From Clostridiaceae bacterium (GTDB lineage: Bacteria > Bacillota > Clostridia > Peptostreptococcales > Peptostreptococcaceae), in contig CABIVQ010000033.1 in the NCBI GenBank assembly GCA_902362365.1, positions 1 through 37,337 of the forward strand: 37,337 nt of DNA, given 5' to 3'. The notes under the pieces are model-generated. The model searched no databases. It was not told the origin of the DNA and saw nothing but the letters and a program-made list of their open reading frames with translations. The position numbers were made by a program, and so were the translations under genes. How positions within the stretch are numbered: position 1 is the stretch's first letter; each line of letters opens with the position of its first letter. This document shows positions 8,532 to 17,112 of the stretch, piece by piece.

Positions 8532-9394
8532 TGAAGAAATTTCCTAAGTTTTTTATAGGGGTGATTATGACAATACTATTTATACCTATAGTATTAACAT
8601 TTCTTTATTCAATAGCAACTAATTGGCATAGCACTGTAATTCCAGAAGGAATAACATTTAAATGGTATGCAGAGATATTTAGAGATAGCAATTTTACAAG
8701 TGCATTAATAAGAACATTTACTATAAGTGCAGTGACTGTAGCACTTAGTATAACAATAATGGTTCCTACAGTATACATAATAGTTATGTATTTTCCTAAA
8801 TGGGAAAGAGCTATGCAATCATTAGTTCTTTTACCGTATGCAATACCTGGTGTTATATGTTCTGTTGGACTTATACAAATATACTCAAAACCTCCATTCT
8901 TATTATCTGGAACAGTTTGGCTACTTATTGGAGCTTACTTTATAATAATACTTCCGTTTATGTACCAAGGTATAAGAAATAGCTTAAGAAATATAAACGT
9001 TGTTGAGCTTGTTCAAGCGGCAGAAATTTTAGGTGCAAGTAAAACGCAAACATTTTTACAAGTTATTTTACCAAATATTTTATCTGGAATCATTGTTTCA
9101 AGTTTATTAAGTTTTTCAATGTTGTTTGGTGAATTTGTAATGACTAATTTTTTAGTTGGTGGAAGATTTGAGACCGTTCAAATTTACTTAAAGAGATTAA
9201 TGGATACAAGTGGTCATATGGCTAGTGCAATAGTAATAAGTTATTTTCTATTTATATTGATAATAACTTCAATAGCTATAAAAATATCAAAAATCTCATC
9301 TAATAAGAGAAAAGAAAAAATAAATGATGAGGAATTATCAAGAATAAAAAATAAGTTTATAGGTTTAAAGCCAAAAGTTGAGGAGGTACTATAA
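8531..9394 (+). CDS. ABC transporter permease (second of two)
   Basis: A 287-residue permease with six predicted helices and the EAA loop ELVQAAEILGASKTQTFLQVILPNILSG. It resembles PotC/PhnV-type partners. The C-terminus carries a charged cytoplasmic tail of about 30 residues rich in Lys and Glu. The start overlaps the preceding permease stop by one base, and the gene ends two bases before the ATPase start, whose ribosome site (GAGGAGGT) lies inside the last codons here. Confidence 0.88.
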   Translation: MKKFPKFFIGVIMTILFIPIVLTFLYSIATNWHSTVIPEGITFKWYAEIFRDSNFTSALIRTFTISAVTVALSITIMVPTVYIIVMYFPKWERAMQSLVLLPYAIPGVICSVGLIQIYSKPPFLLSGTVWLLIGAYFIIILPFMYQGIRNSLRNINVVELVQAAEILGASKTQTFLQVILPNILSGIIVSSLLSFSMLFGEFVMTNFLVGGRFETVQIYLKRLMDTSGHMASAIVISYFLFILIITSIAIKISKISSNKRKEKINDEELSRIKNKFIGLKPKVEEVL

Positions 9395-9395
9395 T

Positions 9396-10439
9396 ATGAG
9401 TTATGTTGAAATAAAGAGCATTCAAAAAAGTTTTAATAATATTAAGGTCTTAAAGGATATAGATTTTTCTATAGAAAAGGGAGAATTCTTAACTCTTTTA
9501 GGTCCTAGTGGTTGTGGTAAGAGTACACTTCTTAGATGTATTGCAGGACTTAACAATTTTGAAAATGGTAGTATTATTATAGATAATAAGGATATTGGTA
9601 ATGTAAAGCCTAAAGATCGTCAGGTAGGTATGGTATTCCAATCTTATGCCTTATTTCCAAATATGACTGTATATGAAAATATAGCTTTTGGTTTGAAAAT
9701 TAAAAATTTACCAAAAAAAGAGATAGATAAAAAAGTTAAAGAAATGATAGAGATAGTTGAGCTTAATGGAAAAGAGGATAATTATATAACTGAATTATCG
9801 GGGGGACAGCAGCAGCGTGTAGCTTTAGCTAGGTCTATAGTAACAGAACCAAAAGTACTATTATTAGATGAACCTTTAAGTGCATTAGATGCTAAAATAC
9901 GTAAGAACCTTCAAGTACAAATTAGAAAAATACAAAAAAAACTAAACATGACTACAATATTTGTAACTCATGATCAAGAAGAAGCAATGACAATGAGTGA
10001 TAAAATTATAGTTATGAATAAGGGTTATATAGCACAAATTGGAGGACCAGAAGAAATTTATAAACATCCAGCAAATGAATTTGTTGCTAGATTTATAGGA
10101 AATTATAATGTATATAATAAAATAGAAGGTAAAAAGTTATTAAATATAAAATTAGAAAACAGCATAGCTATTAGACCAGAAGTAATAAGTATATCAAAAG
10201 AAAATGATAAAGATAAATTAGAGAATTATTATATAAAAGCAAGGGTTAATCAAAAATATATGATTGGAAGTATAGTAAGATATGAGTTATATAAAGATGA
10301 TATTAAAATTTTAGTTGATATGCTAAATCAAGATAGTCTGATAAGTGAAGGTTCTGAAGTTTATGTAAAAATACCTAAAAAAGATGTGATACATTTTAAT
10401 GAAGAGGATATATCTGCAGATAAGATGTTAGCTGTTTAA
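9396..10439 (+). CDS. ABC transporter ATP-binding protein
   Basis: A 347-residue importer ATPase of the PotA/FbpC/PhnT class. Walker A is GPSGCGKST, the Q-loop MVFQSYALFPNMTV, the signature LSGGQQQRVA, Walker B LLLDEP with the D-loop SALDA, and the switch His lies in FVTHDQEEA. The last 100 residues form a TOBE-like regulatory domain. I start at the ATG at 9396, 9 bases after GAGGAGG; a TTG at 9378 would add six residues and overlap the ribosome site. It energises the two permeases immediately upstream. Confidence 0.92.
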   Translation: MSYVEIKSIQKSFNNIKVLKDIDFSIEKGEFLTLLGPSGCGKSTLLRCIAGLNNFENGSIIIDNKDIGNVKPKDRQVGMVFQSYALFPNMTVYENIAFGLKIKNLPKKEIDKKVKEMIEIVELNGKEDNYITELSGGQQQRVALARSIVTEPKVLLLDEPLSALDAKIRKNLQVQIRKIQKKLNMTTIFVTHDQEEAMTMSDKIIVMNKGYIAQIGGPEEIYKHPANEFVARFIGNYNVYNKIEGKKLLNIKLENSIAIRPEVISISKENDKDKLENYYIKARVNQKYMIGSIVRYELYKDDIKILVDMLNQDSLISEGSEVYVKIPKKDVIHFNEEDISADKMLAV

Positions 10440-10458
10440 ATTGAATAAGGAGATATAT

Positions 10459-11235
10459 ATGAGAGACGGACATGTACATTCTAAATATTGCCCGCATGGA
10501 ACTAGGGATACATTTGAACAATACTTAGAGAATGCTTTAAAGATTGGTTTAAAGGAAATAACTTTTACAGAACATCTTCCGTTACCTATAAACTTTAAAG
10601 ATCCTTCACCTAAAAATGATAGTGCTATGAAATTATGTGATATAGATAGTTATATTAATGATATTAATAATATTAAAGAAAAATATAAAGATGTTATTAA
10701 AATTAATTTAGGATTTGAAGTTGATTTTATAGAGGGTTATGAGGAAGAAACCAAGAGTATTATAGATAAATATGGAGTGTATTTTGATGATGCAATTATA
10801 TCTGTTCATATGATAAAAATAGATGGAGATTATCATCTTATAGATTATAGTGTAGATGAATTTGAAAAGCTAATTACATTATTTGGAGGGATAAATAATG
10901 TATACAATAAATATTACGAAACAGTTAAAAAAGCTTTAGATGCTGATTTAGGTAAGTATAAGCCTAAAAGAATAGGACATTTAAATTTAGTTAGAAAGTT
11001 TAATAAAATTTTTCCTTATGATTATTCTAATAATAAAATATTATGTGAATTAGTGAAAAATATTAAGGAAAAGAATTACGAGCTTGACTATAATATATCA
11101 GGAAAGAGAAAAGAACATTGTGAAGAAGCATATATTAGTGGGTATTTGCTGGATTTAGTAAAGAGTTATGATATTAATATGGTTTTAGGCTCAGACTCTC
11201 ATTGTGCAAATGAAATTTTAGGAGAAACAAAATAA
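10459..11235 (+). CDS. PHP-domain phosphoesterase (histidinol-phosphatase HisK-like)
   Basis: A 258-residue PHP-superfamily metallohydrolase with all expected metal motifs: DGHVHSKYCPHG at the N-terminus (His5, His7), FTEHLPLP, GFEVDFIEGY, SVHMI, RIGHLNLVRKF and LGSDSH near the end. It is the size of HisK/HisJ histidinol-phosphate phosphatases, but there are no histidine genes here. Its place as last gene of the importer operon, 19 bases after the ATPase, argues for dephosphorylation of the imported compound or its product. The start at 10459 is chosen because AAGGAG sits 7 bases upstream; the in-frame TTG at 10441 precedes that site. Substrate is unknown. Confidence 0.82.
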   Translation: MRDGHVHSKYCPHGTRDTFEQYLENALKIGLKEITFTEHLPLPINFKDPSPKNDSAMKLCDIDSYINDINNIKEKYKDVIKINLGFEVDFIEGYEEETKSIIDKYGVYFDDAIISVHMIKIDGDYHLIDYSVDEFEKLITLFGGINNVYNKYYETVKKALDADLGKYKPKRIGHLNLVRKFNKIFPYDYSNNKILCELVKNIKEKNYELDYNISGKRKEHCEEAYISGYLLDLVKSYDINMVLGSDSHCANEILGETK

Positions 11236-11300
11236 CATTAATTTGATATATTAATATAAAATGCCACTAATTCAAGTTCAGCAGGAGGAGATTGATTTAG

Positions 11301-11657
11301 ATGAGTAAAATGCAAATCTTTGAGTCTGCAGAATGCACAGTTACACAAACGCCTGGAGCTAAAAAAGATTCAGAGCTTATGCGTATTCATATCATTATAA
11401 ATACATTGAGAACAAATGGAATAGAAATTGAAAGATATAATATTGTCTATGATGAAAGTCCATTTATTGAAAATGAGATTGTTTCAAACTTATTAGGTAC
11501 TATTGGAATAGATGGTTTACCAATAATTATTGTGGATGATGAAGTGGCTATGTTTGGTAGATACCCTTCAAGAACAGAATTTGCTAAGTTATTGGGAATA
11601 CCACGAAGTATATTAGTAAATCAGAAGAATTTTGGAGGCAGTTGTCGTTGTATATAG
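11301..11657 (+). CDS. ArsD-like protein lacking most of the metalloid-binding cysteines
   Basis: A 118-residue thioredoxin-fold protein of the ArsD family. Diagnostic strings are GIEIERYNI, FIENEIV, GLPIIIVDDEVAMFGRYPSRTEFAKLLGIP. ArsD is an arsenite/antimonite chaperone to the ArsA ATPase and a weak repressor; the plasmid R773 protein uses Cys12, Cys13 and Cys18. Here Cys12 remains, but the next residues are TVTQTPG, so the pair and the third Cys are gone. Two cysteines remain at the extreme C-terminus (SCRCI). No arsA, arsB or arsR is nearby. It follows the PHP gene by 65 bases with its own AGGAGGAG site and may be on the same transcript. Family is confident; an arsenic role is doubtful. 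Confidence 0.75.
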   Translation: MSKMQIFESAECTVTQTPGAKKDSELMRIHIIINTLRTNGIEIERYNIVYDESPFIENEIVSNLLGTIGIDGLPIIIVDDEVAMFGRYPSRTEFAKLLGIPRSILVNQKNFGGSCRCI

Positions 11658-11690
11658 ATGATATGTAGAAAAGTAAAAGAGAATAGGCTT

Positions 11691-11733
11691 AAAAATGACT
11701 GTTTAAAATATATAGAAGCAGTCATTTTTTATT
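11691..11733 (+). terminator. Rho-independent terminator after the ArsD-like gene
   Basis: AAAAATGACTG (11691-11701) pairs with CAGTCATTTTTT (11719-11730), a 9-10 bp stem with a T-run. Confidence 0.75.
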
Positions 11734-11803
11734 ATAGTAATTTAATATATTCTATAAAAAAATAGGCAAAATATAAGTAATAATAGTAGAAAGAGGTATT
11801 AAT

Positions 11804-13213
11804 ATGAAAAATATATTAGGGTGTTATTTGATGCCACATCCTCCTTTAGCAATATCAACTATTGGAAAAGGAGAGGAAAGAAAGATTCAATCAACATTAG
11901 ACTCTTGTGACATTATAGGAATAGAAATAAGTAGTATAAAACCAGAAATTATTATAATAATTACTCCACATGGAACTATGTTTTCAGATGCAATAGCAAT
12001 ATCAAATGAAGAAAGTATACAAGGTAATCTTGAACAATTTATGGATTTTAAAACTTATATGAATATAAAAATAGATAAAGGTTTTAATAAAAATCTTATA
12101 AATATTTGTGAAAAGGAAAATATTCCTGCAGCATTAATAGATTCTAATTTACTTAGTAGATTTAATAGAACTTATGGATTAGATCATGGATCAATTGTTC
12201 CTTTACACTTTGTAAATAAGTACTATAATAATTACAAGTTAGTTCATATTACATATGCAGCTATAGGTAACATAGATTTATATAGATTTGGCATGGCATT
12301 ACAAAAAACTATTAATATGTTAAATAAAAAATCAGTAATAATAGCAAGTGGTGATTTATCTCATAGATTAACAAAAGATGGCCCATATGATTATTCTCCA
12401 CAAGGAAAAATATTCGACGAAGAGTTACTATTAAAGTTGCAAAAAGGCGATGTAATAGGTGTATTTAATATGGATAAATGTTTAGTAGAAGATGCTGGAG
12501 AGTGTGGGCTTAGATCAGTTTATATTCTTCTTGGAGCTATGGAAGGAAATAAAGTTAATGGAAATCTTTTATCATATGAAGGACCTTTTGGTGTAGGCTA
12601 TGGGGTGATGAGATTTGAAAGTAAAGAAGAAAATGTAAGCAACTTAGAAAAGTTAATGGATAAGAAAAAAGAAGATTTTAATAAGAAGATATCATCATCA
12701 AATTCATATGTAAAGTTAGCAAGAGAGAGTTTAAATTACTATTACTCAAATGGAAAAATGATGAAACCTAGTAGTTGTCTACCAAAAGAAATGCTAAACA
12801 ATAAACATGGAGTTTTTGTTTCTATTAAAAAATTTAATCAACTTAGAGGGTGTATAGGTACAATACTTCCTACAACAAACTCAGTAGCTGAAGAAATTAT
12901 ACGAAATTCTATAAAAGCAGCAACTGAAGACCCAAGGTTTATTGAAGTTAGCAAGGATGAACTAGAAGATTTAGATATTTCTGTAGATGTTCTTACAGAG
13001 CCTATAAAAGCTACAAAAGAAGAGTTAAATCCTAAAATTTATGGAGTAATAGTAAACAAAGGAAGAAAGAGAGGATTACTTCTTCCTAACTTAGAAGGTG
13101 TAAATACAGTAGAAGAGCAGCTTAGTATTGCTTGTGAAAAAGCAGGAATAAATCCATTAGAGGATTATGAAATAGAGAAATTTGAAGTTATGAGATATGA
13201 AGAGGGTGAATAA
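11804..13213 (+). CDS. AmmeMemoRadiSam system protein: MEMO (AmrB) and AMMECR1 (AmrA) fusion
   Basis: A two-domain protein of 469 residues. Residues 1-275 match the MEMO1/class III extradiol dioxygenase-like fold (GCYLMPHPPLAI, ITPHGTMF, LDHGSIVPLHFV, IIASGDLSHRLTKDGPY, GPFGVGYGVM). Residues 290-469 match AMMECR1, with the invariant LRGCIG at 347-352 followed by a DPRF motif. In many genomes these domains are separate genes next to a radical SAM gene; here they are fused and the radical SAM gene follows immediately. The biochemical role of this conserved trio is not established. AGAGG lies 8 bases before the ATG. No transmembrane segment is seen. Confidence 0.9.
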   Translation: MKNILGCYLMPHPPLAISTIGKGEERKIQSTLDSCDIIGIEISSIKPEIIIIITPHGTMFSDAIAISNEESIQGNLEQFMDFKTYMNIKIDKGFNKNLINICEKENIPAALIDSNLLSRFNRTYGLDHGSIVPLHFVNKYYNNYKLVHITYAAIGNIDLYRFGMALQKTINMLNKKSVIIASGDLSHRLTKDGPYDYSPQGKIFDEELLLKLQKGDVIGVFNMDKCLVEDAGECGLRSVYILLGAMEGNKVNGNLLSYEGPFGVGYGVMRFESKEENVSNLEKLMDKKKEDFNKKISSSNSYVKLARESLNYYYSNGKMMKPSSCLPKEMLNNKHGVFVSIKKFNQLRGCIGTILPTTNSVAEEIIRNSIKAATEDPRFIEVSKDELEDLDISVDVLTEPIKATKEELNPKIYGVIVNKGRKRGLLLPNLEGVNTVEEQLSIACEKAGINPLEDYEIEKFEVMRYEEGE

Positions 13214-13214
13214 T

Positions 13215-14201
13215 TTGGATCATGAAATTCAATTCTATGATAAATATGAAGACTATATAAAATGTAAGTTATGCCCACATAATTGCAAGCTAAGAAAAGG
13301 AAAATTCGGAGTTTGTAAGGTTAGAACTGTAAAAGAAAGTGTTGGAGTTGCAATAAATTATGGTGAAGTAACATCTGCTAATGTAGATCCAATAGAGAAG
13401 AAGCCATTATACCACTACAAGCCATCTAAAGATATATTGTCAGTAGGAACTTTTGGATGTAATATGAGTTGTAGTTTTTGCCAGAACTATGAGATATCTC
13501 AATATGTATCAAAAAGTGAATATATAGATATAGAAAGTCTAATAAGATTTATTTTAGACATACAAGGTAATATAGGTATAGCATTTACGTACAATGAACC
13601 ATTTATGTGGTATGAGTATATATACGAAGTAAGTAAAAAAATAAAAGAGTATGATAAAGATATAAGTGTAGTTCTTGTAACTAATGGATATGTAAATGAA
13701 GAGCCATTATTGAAGTTGTTACCATATGTAGATGCAATGAATATAGATTTGAAAGGATATACGAATAGATATTACAATAATATTTGTGGTGCAAAATTAG
13801 AACCTGTTCTTAATACTATAAAAATAGCAAGTGAGCACTGTCATGTAGAAATAACTACATTAATGGTTAATGAAGAAAATGATTCAATAGAAGAGATAAG
13901 TAAAATAGCACAATTTATAGGATCTATTGATAAAAATATACCACTTCACCTAAGTAGATATTTTCCTAGATATAAAATGGAGAATCCTGCTACACACGTG
14001 GATGCTATTATTCAAGCTAGAAATGAAGCTAAAAAATATTTAAACTATGTATATGTAGGAAATATTGCAGGTGTAGATAATAATACTTATTGTCCTAATT
14101 GTAAATACGAGCTTATAAGTAGAGATATATATGATACCAAAGTTATTATTAATGGGGACAAATGCCCTATTTGTAGAGAATATATTAATATAACTTTATA
14201 A
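13215..14201 (+). CDS. AmmeMemoRadiSam system radical SAM enzyme (AmrS-like)
   Basis: Radical SAM protein of the PflA-like branch, about 328 residues. The [4Fe-4S]/SAM motif is CNMSCSFC (C82, C86, C89). An N-terminal cysteine cluster (CKLCPHNC, then GVC) and a C-terminal zinc-ribbon-like module (CPNCKYE and CPICRE) suggest extra metal sites. It follows the MEMO-AMMECR1 gene directly. I prefer the TTG at 13215, 8 bases after GAGGG and just past the upstream stop; the ATG at 13197, inside the preceding gene, would add six residues but has no ribosome site. The substrate is unknown; the gene pairing is one of the most conserved for this family. Confidence 0.9.
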   Translation: MDHEIQFYDKYEDYIKCKLCPHNCKLRKGKFGVCKVRTVKESVGVAINYGEVTSANVDPIEKKPLYHYKPSKDILSVGTFGCNMSCSFCQNYEISQYVSKSEYIDIESLIRFILDIQGNIGIAFTYNEPFMWYEYIYEVSKKIKEYDKDISVVLVTNGYVNEEPLLKLLPYVDAMNIDLKGYTNRYYNNICGAKLEPVLNTIKIASEHCHVEITTLMVNEENDSIEEISKIAQFIGSIDKNIPLHLSRYFPRYKMENPATHVDAIIQARNEAKKYLNYVYVGNIAGVDNNTYCPNCKYELISRDIYDTKVIINGDKCPICREYINITL

Positions 14202-14296
14202 GGCTAAGGATATTAATAAAGTGATTTTTTATCACTAAAATAATATTATTACATAATATATATAGTAAAAATATTGACGCCAAGGGGGAGTCCTTA

Positions 14297-14914
14297 ATGG
14301 ATTGCGTAAAGATAGAAAGCGGAACATCATTATTGAGAGTTTTTCATGCAGCGCCTCAGGCACCAGCCGTAGATGTATATATAAATGAAAAACTTGTATT
14401 TAGTAATTTACAATTCACACAATTTTCAAGCTATGTGAAGTTAAAAGAAGGAGAATACAGAATAGATATATTCCAAACAGGAACTATGTTACAGCCTATT
14501 ATTAGTGGTAGCTTAGATCTTGATGAAGGACAAATGCTTACAATAGCAGCAATTGGAAACTTAGATGATTTATCATTATTAGTAATAAATGATAATGCAG
14601 ATAAAAAAGCAAGTCCTAAGGTTAGTTCTTTTAGAGTTGTACATTTATCACCCAATACTCCTGCAGTAGATATTTTAGTTAATAATAAAATTTTAGTAGA
14701 AAGTTTAGCTTTTAAACAAAATACAAGTTATGTAGATATAGCTCCTGGCTCATATAATATTGAAGCTGTTTTAAGTAGCAATAAAGAATCAGTTTTAGTT
14801 TTTGGAGTAATGTTAAAGGCAAATAGAATATATACTATTTATATAGTAGGAGAATCACCAAACTTGAGAGGTATTCAATCTGTAGATGGAAATACTTATT
14901 TATGTAGATACTAG
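14297..14914 (+). CDS. DUF4397 domain protein
   Basis: A 205-residue protein made of two related beta-rich repeats: LLRVFHAAPQAPAVDVYI at about residues 11-28 and SFRVVHLSPNTPAVDILV at about 113-130, each followed by a YVxLxxGxYxI strand. This is the DUF4397 pattern, found in surface and secreted proteins of Firmicutes. There is no signal peptide or cell-wall anchor, so location is uncertain; some clostridial members are spore-associated, but nothing here proves that. It has a strong AAGGGGGAG ribosome site. Function unknown. Confidence 0.8.
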   Translation: MDCVKIESGTSLLRVFHAAPQAPAVDVYINEKLVFSNLQFTQFSSYVKLKEGEYRIDIFQTGTMLQPIISGSLDLDEGQMLTIAAIGNLDDLSLLVINDNADKKASPKVSSFRVVHLSPNTPAVDILVNNKILVESLAFKQNTSYVDIAPGSYNIEAVLSSNKESVLVFGVMLKANRIYTIYIVGESPNLRGIQSVDGNTYLCRY

Positions 14915-14941
14915 ATATTAGTATAAATAGGAAATTATATT

Positions 14942-15448
14942 ATGAAATGTAGCAGAAGAAAGGCTCTAAAAGAAGAGATAAGCAATGATTGGAATAAACT
15001 TAATTTAGCAGCTCAGATATTAGTACTTGTAGGTGGATTTATATTTATAGCAACAGTATTTTTAGCATTTTATAAAATATCAGATGATTCTTTATACAAA
15101 TCTGTTGAGACAGTATTTAGATCTTGTCTTGCATCTATATTTGGATTTATATTAAGTTCAAATATTAAAAATACTGAAAAAAAAGTATCAAATAAGATTA
15201 GTTATAATGAAAATGATGAAACTTTAATAACTCAAGAAGAGGAAGAATGTATAAAAAAAGTAAATTACCAAGAAGGTAATTCTATACAATTAATTGTTGC
15301 ATTTATTATATGTATAGTATGTTCAATATCTATATTGGCTATATATATACGTAACTTAAATCAAGATATCCCTTCAATAACTCAATTTAGAGATTTAATG
15401 TGTACTTCAATTGGATTTTTATTGGGAGAGTCTAAAATAAAAAAATAA
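14942..15448 (+). CDS. Uncharacterised membrane protein with two or three helices
   Basis: A 168-residue protein without a recognised family. A basic N-terminus precedes a helix at about 22-45 (AAQILVLVGGFIFIATVFLAF). A weaker hydrophobic segment occurs at about 58-72, then a charged Glu/Lys-rich cytoplasmic-looking stretch and a second clear helix at about 116-138. It starts 27 bases after the DUF4397 gene with AGGAAA upstream, so the two are probably co-transcribed. No catalytic motif is visible. Confidence 0.65.
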   Translation: MKCSRRKALKEEISNDWNKLNLAAQILVLVGGFIFIATVFLAFYKISDDSLYKSVETVFRSCLASIFGFILSSNIKNTEKKVSNKISYNENDETLITQEEEECIKKVNYQEGNSIQLIVAFIICIVCSISILAIYIRNLNQDIPSITQFRDLMCTSIGFLLGESKIKK

Positions 15449-15459
15449 TATGATAAAAT

Positions 15460-15508
15460 AAATCCTATAAAATATAGAATATTAGATTGTTTTATAGGAT
15501 TTTTTATT
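15460..15508 (+). terminator. Rho-independent terminator after the DUF4397-membrane protein pair
   Basis: AAATCCTATAAAA (15460-15472) pairs with TTTTATAGGATTTTTT (15490-15505), a perfect 13 bp stem ending in a T-run. Confidence 0.85.
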
Positions 15509-15631
15509 TGCAATTAAAAATGAGCATTACAAAACCCTTAAATAATTGTAGTACAATATAGCTTGGATTTATTAGTTATATATATTAAACTAAAGAATAT
15601 AAATCTTAAAAATAGGGGAGGAAAGAATACT

Positions 15632-16459
15632 ATGTCAGATGAATATAAAATATTATCAAATGGAGTAAAGATACCGATTATTGGATTTGGTACATATAAA
15701 TTAGGAAGTCATGAGGATTCAATTGAAGCAGTAAAAGAAGCTATAAAAATAGGATATAGGCACATTGATGCAGCTGCTTTTTATAACAATGAAGAAGCTG
15801 TAGGAATAGGCATAAAAGAAAGTAAAATAAATAGAGAAGAAATATTTTTAACTACAAAGCTATGGAATGATAATCATGGTTATGAAAAAACTATGAAATC
15901 ATTTAATGAATCAATAAATCGACTTGGTGTTGAATACTTAGATTTATATTTAGTACACTGGCCAAATAAATTAAATTTAGAAACTTGGAGAGCTTTTGAA
16001 GATTTATATAATCAAGGAAAAGTTAAATCTATAGGTGTATGTAACTTTAAGGAAGGCCATATTGAAGATTTAAAAAAATCAGCAAAAATAATTCCTATGG
16101 TAAATCAAATTGAAATACATCCATATAGATCACAGAAAAATATGATTTCTTATTGTAAGGAAAATAATATTCAAGTTATTGCATGGGGGCCAATAATGAG
16201 GGGTAAAATTTTTTCTGATGCAGTAATGCTAGAATTAGCGGATAAGTATAATAGAAGTGTTCCTCAAATTACATTAAAATGGCATATACAAAATGGAGTT
16301 ATTCCAATTCCAAAGTCTTCTAATATAGAAAGAATTAAAGAAAATTTAAATATATTTGATTTTGAAATTTCATATGAAGATATGAAGTTAATAGATCAAT
16401 TAAATAAAAATGAAAATGTATCTAGTGTACCAGAGAATACAACATATTTAGAATATTAG
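15632..16459 (+). CDS. Aldo/keto reductase
   Basis: NAD(P)H-dependent carbonyl reductase of 275 residues with the catalytic tetrad Asp46, Tyr51 (HIDAAAFY), Lys77 (TTKLWN) and His109 (LVHWP). The C-terminal IPIPKSSNIERIKENL loop binds the nicotinamide cofactor phosphate. It belongs to the 2,5-diketo-gluconate-reductase-like branch, whose substrates are broad. I start at 15632, 6 bases after GGGGAGGA; the longer frame from 15563 reads through an upstream AT-rich leader. It is monocistronic between two terminators. Physiological substrate unknown. Confidence 0.9.
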   Translation: MSDEYKILSNGVKIPIIGFGTYKLGSHEDSIEAVKEAIKIGYRHIDAAAFYNNEEAVGIGIKESKINREEIFLTTKLWNDNHGYEKTMKSFNESINRLGVEYLDLYLVHWPNKLNLETWRAFEDLYNQGKVKSIGVCNFKEGHIEDLKKSAKIIPMVNQIEIHPYRSQKNMISYCKENNIQVIAWGPIMRGKIFSDAVMLELADKYNRSVPQITLKWHIQNGVIPIPKSSNIERIKENLNIFDFEISYEDMKLIDQLNKNENVSSVPENTTYLEY

Positions 16460-16540
16460 AAAAAAGTTATATAATATTTAGTTTTAAGTATGAATTAATA
16501 TCTCATACTAAATTCTAATATTATATAACTTTTTTATTTT
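16460..16540. terminator. Bidirectional terminator between convergent genes
   Basis: AAAAAAGTTATATAATATT (16460-16478) is complementary to the segment at 16517-16535 reading AATATTATATAACTTTTTT. A further inner pairing (TTTTAAGTATGA with TCATACTAAA) extends the stem. A-run and T-run flank both sides, so it can serve the aldo/keto reductase and the minus-strand gene. Confidence 0.8.
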
Positions 16541-16549
16541 GATAAAATA

Positions 16550-16825
16550 CTATTTTACTTCTATGATAAAAGCTTGAGTTTGTGGTGGGATACTCATAGT
16601 CATGATTGGAGAGTGATAAACGAAAATTAAATCTCCTACTTGTAGATCATTTAGAGTAATTTCATTATAGTCTTCATCCATGACAAGAGTAGTATCACTA
16701 GCTATTAAAATTGTAGCAGTGTAAATATTAGTAGTATCAGTTGCAAAAGTAATATATATAAGCCCAGGTTGAATATTATCATTTATTTCTATGATAGTAC
16801 CACGTTTAAATACGCAACATTTCAT
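16550..16825 (-). CDS. Small all-beta protein of unknown function
   Basis: A 91-residue protein with GAGGTGATG 5 bases before its ATG. It reads as alternating short strands (GTIIEINDNI, LIYITFATDT, ATILIASDTTLVMDE, ITLNDLQVGDLIFVYHS, QAFIIEV). The DLQVGDLIFVYHS segment, where a parameter 'limits' exposure, is typical of small OB-like or DUF3221-like modules. There is a Cys pair at residues 3-4. No signal peptide or metal motif is evident. It is divergent from the exported-protein gene at 17113. I do not recognise the family. Confidence 0.6.
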   Translation of the reverse strand: MKCCVFKRGTIIEINDNIQPGLIYITFATDTTNIYTATILIASDTTLVMDEDYNEITLNDLQVGDLIFVYHSPIMTMSIPPQTQAFIIEVK

Positions 16826-16891
16826 AAGTCATCACCTCAAATATAGTATATTGATAATATATTATGCAAAAACTATAGTTTTGGTCATATC

Positions 16892-17032
16892 ATGTTAAGC
16901 AAAATAAAAATTAATAATGAACTAGAATCATATGAATCATTAGCGCTTGCACCCGTATCTGTAATAGAAGAGCTTCAAGGAAAAGGAATTAAGTGGAGTT
17001 GTAGAATATTCAACAGCGTTTTTATTGTATAA
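16892..17032 (+). other. Short open frame, possible gene remnant
   Basis: A 46-codon frame from ATG 16892 to TAA 17030-17032 lacks a ribosome site. Its codon use is more gene-like than the flanking DNA, with a segment SLALAPVSVIEELQGKGIKW. This may be the leftover of a larger gene in the gap between the divergent neighbours. I cannot assign a family, and chance is possible. Confidence 0.25.
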
Positions 17033-17112
17033 TTATGGGAAAAATTATAAAATTTATAGATATCTTGTGTATAATTAAATAAAAGATAAAATGGAAAGGA
17101 TTAGGGGGAAGT

